Assembly: GCF_037041345.1 (NCBI RefSeq)
Contig: NZ_CP146287.1
Coordinates: forward strand, 1,925,501-1,989,500
DNA: 64,000 nt
Direction: 5' to 3'
Source of the DNA: Abiotrophia defectiva ATCC 49176
GTDB lineage: Bacteria; Bacillota; Bacilli; Lactobacillales; Aerococcaceae
Shown: positions 63,865 to 64,000 of the stretch, one piece after another
Layout of the letters: each line of letters starts with the position of its first letter
Numbering within the stretch: the stretch's first letter is position 1
The notes under the pieces: model-generated
Seen by the model: the letters and a program-made list of their open reading frames with translations, nothing else
What the model was told of the DNA's origin: nothing
Databases searched by the model: none
Translations under genes and position numbers: made by a program

Positions 63865-64000
63865 CTTGCACCTCCAAGGGAATAATTAAGGGTTGGCTAG
63901 CCGATAAGGACGTCAAGCCATGGCGGAAGAGATAGTCTTCTTTCTGGGCCCGAGTCAGTCGCTTAAAACGCGCCTCCGCCCTCATGGCCAGAGACCGGCT
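63845..64000 (-). CDS. C-terminal end of an unidentified protein (cut by window edge)
   Basis: An open frame of 51 codons plus stop, continuing past the window edge and ending in TGA at 63845-63847, inside the start of rsmI. The visible residues (AMRAEARFKRLTRAQKEDY, then LFRHGLTSLSASQPLIIPLEV) are basic, then hydrophobic. I do not recognise them. In related species rsmI follows yabA, ricT or an rRNA/tRNA methyltransferase gene, so one of these is possible. The overlap with rsmI points to co-translation. Confidence 0.6.
   Translation of the reverse strand, partial: SRSLAMRAEARFKRLTRAQKEDYLFRHGLTSLSASQPLIIPLEVQDGTTEL

Overview
The window comes from a low-GC Gram-positive bacterium of the order Lactobacillales. 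The evidence is the zinc-type S14 protein, Veg, the rapZ-yvcK-whiA and hprK-lgt-gpsA-trxB gene orders, LPXTG surface proteins and MucBP repeats. The mix of genes fits the Aerococcaceae, for example an Abiotrophia-like organism, but that name is an inference and was not tested. Almost everything is encoded on the minus strand. The exceptions are a phosphoglucomutase gene and a probable small RNA. No rRNA, tRNA, insertion sequence, prophage or CRISPR array was seen.

Layout. (1) 1-11.1 kb: adk (cut by the window edge), secY and the continuous S10-spc ribosomal protein operon, read from one strong promoter through a structured leader of about 175 nt. (2) 11.2-16.0 kb: metG-tatD-rnmV-rsmA-veg, a standard Firmicutes RNA-maturation cluster. 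(3) 16.0-36.6 kb: a surface-protein island with four large cell-envelope proteins of 749, 1897, 2663 and 1105 aa. Three are paralogous LPXTG adhesins that share a signal peptide and N-terminal module and carry 3, 13 and 6 FctA-like domains, most likely cross-linked by isopeptide bonds. The fourth has about 30 MucBP-type repeats but carries its only LPXTG motif near the N-terminus, followed by a second hydrophobic segment that looks like a signal peptide. A plus-strand RNA gene of about 237 nt lies between two of the adhesins. Its C-rich loop can pair with the ribosome binding sites of both neighbours. (4) 37-42.7 kb: a Ugp/Msm-type sugar or glycerol-phosphate ABC transporter and an MBL-fold hydrolase. 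(5) 42.8-46.1 kb: a two-component system apparently co-transcribed with a flavodoxin-fold NAD(P)H oxidoreductase and a small protein. (6) 46.1-49.7 kb: an SSB paralogue and the whiA-yvcK-rapZ operon. (7) 50.0-52.4 kb: phosphoglucomutase, then an 81-bp tandem repeat with six inverted repeats between two convergent terminators. (8) 52.4-56.1 kb: hprK-lgt-gpsA-trxB. (9) 56.2-59.0 kb: a YvlB/PspC/YvlD-like envelope-stress operon behind an inverted-repeat candidate operator. (10) 59.2-64 kb: uvrA, tag, a small acidic protein, rsmI and the end of an unidentified gene.

The most unusual items are the MucBP protein with an internal LPXTG and a possible internal signal peptide, the adhesin-flanked small RNA, the higher-order repeat structure in the surface-protein genes, and the palindromic 81-bp repeats. 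Coordinates, motifs and pairings were read by eye. No database search, folding program or alignment was run.
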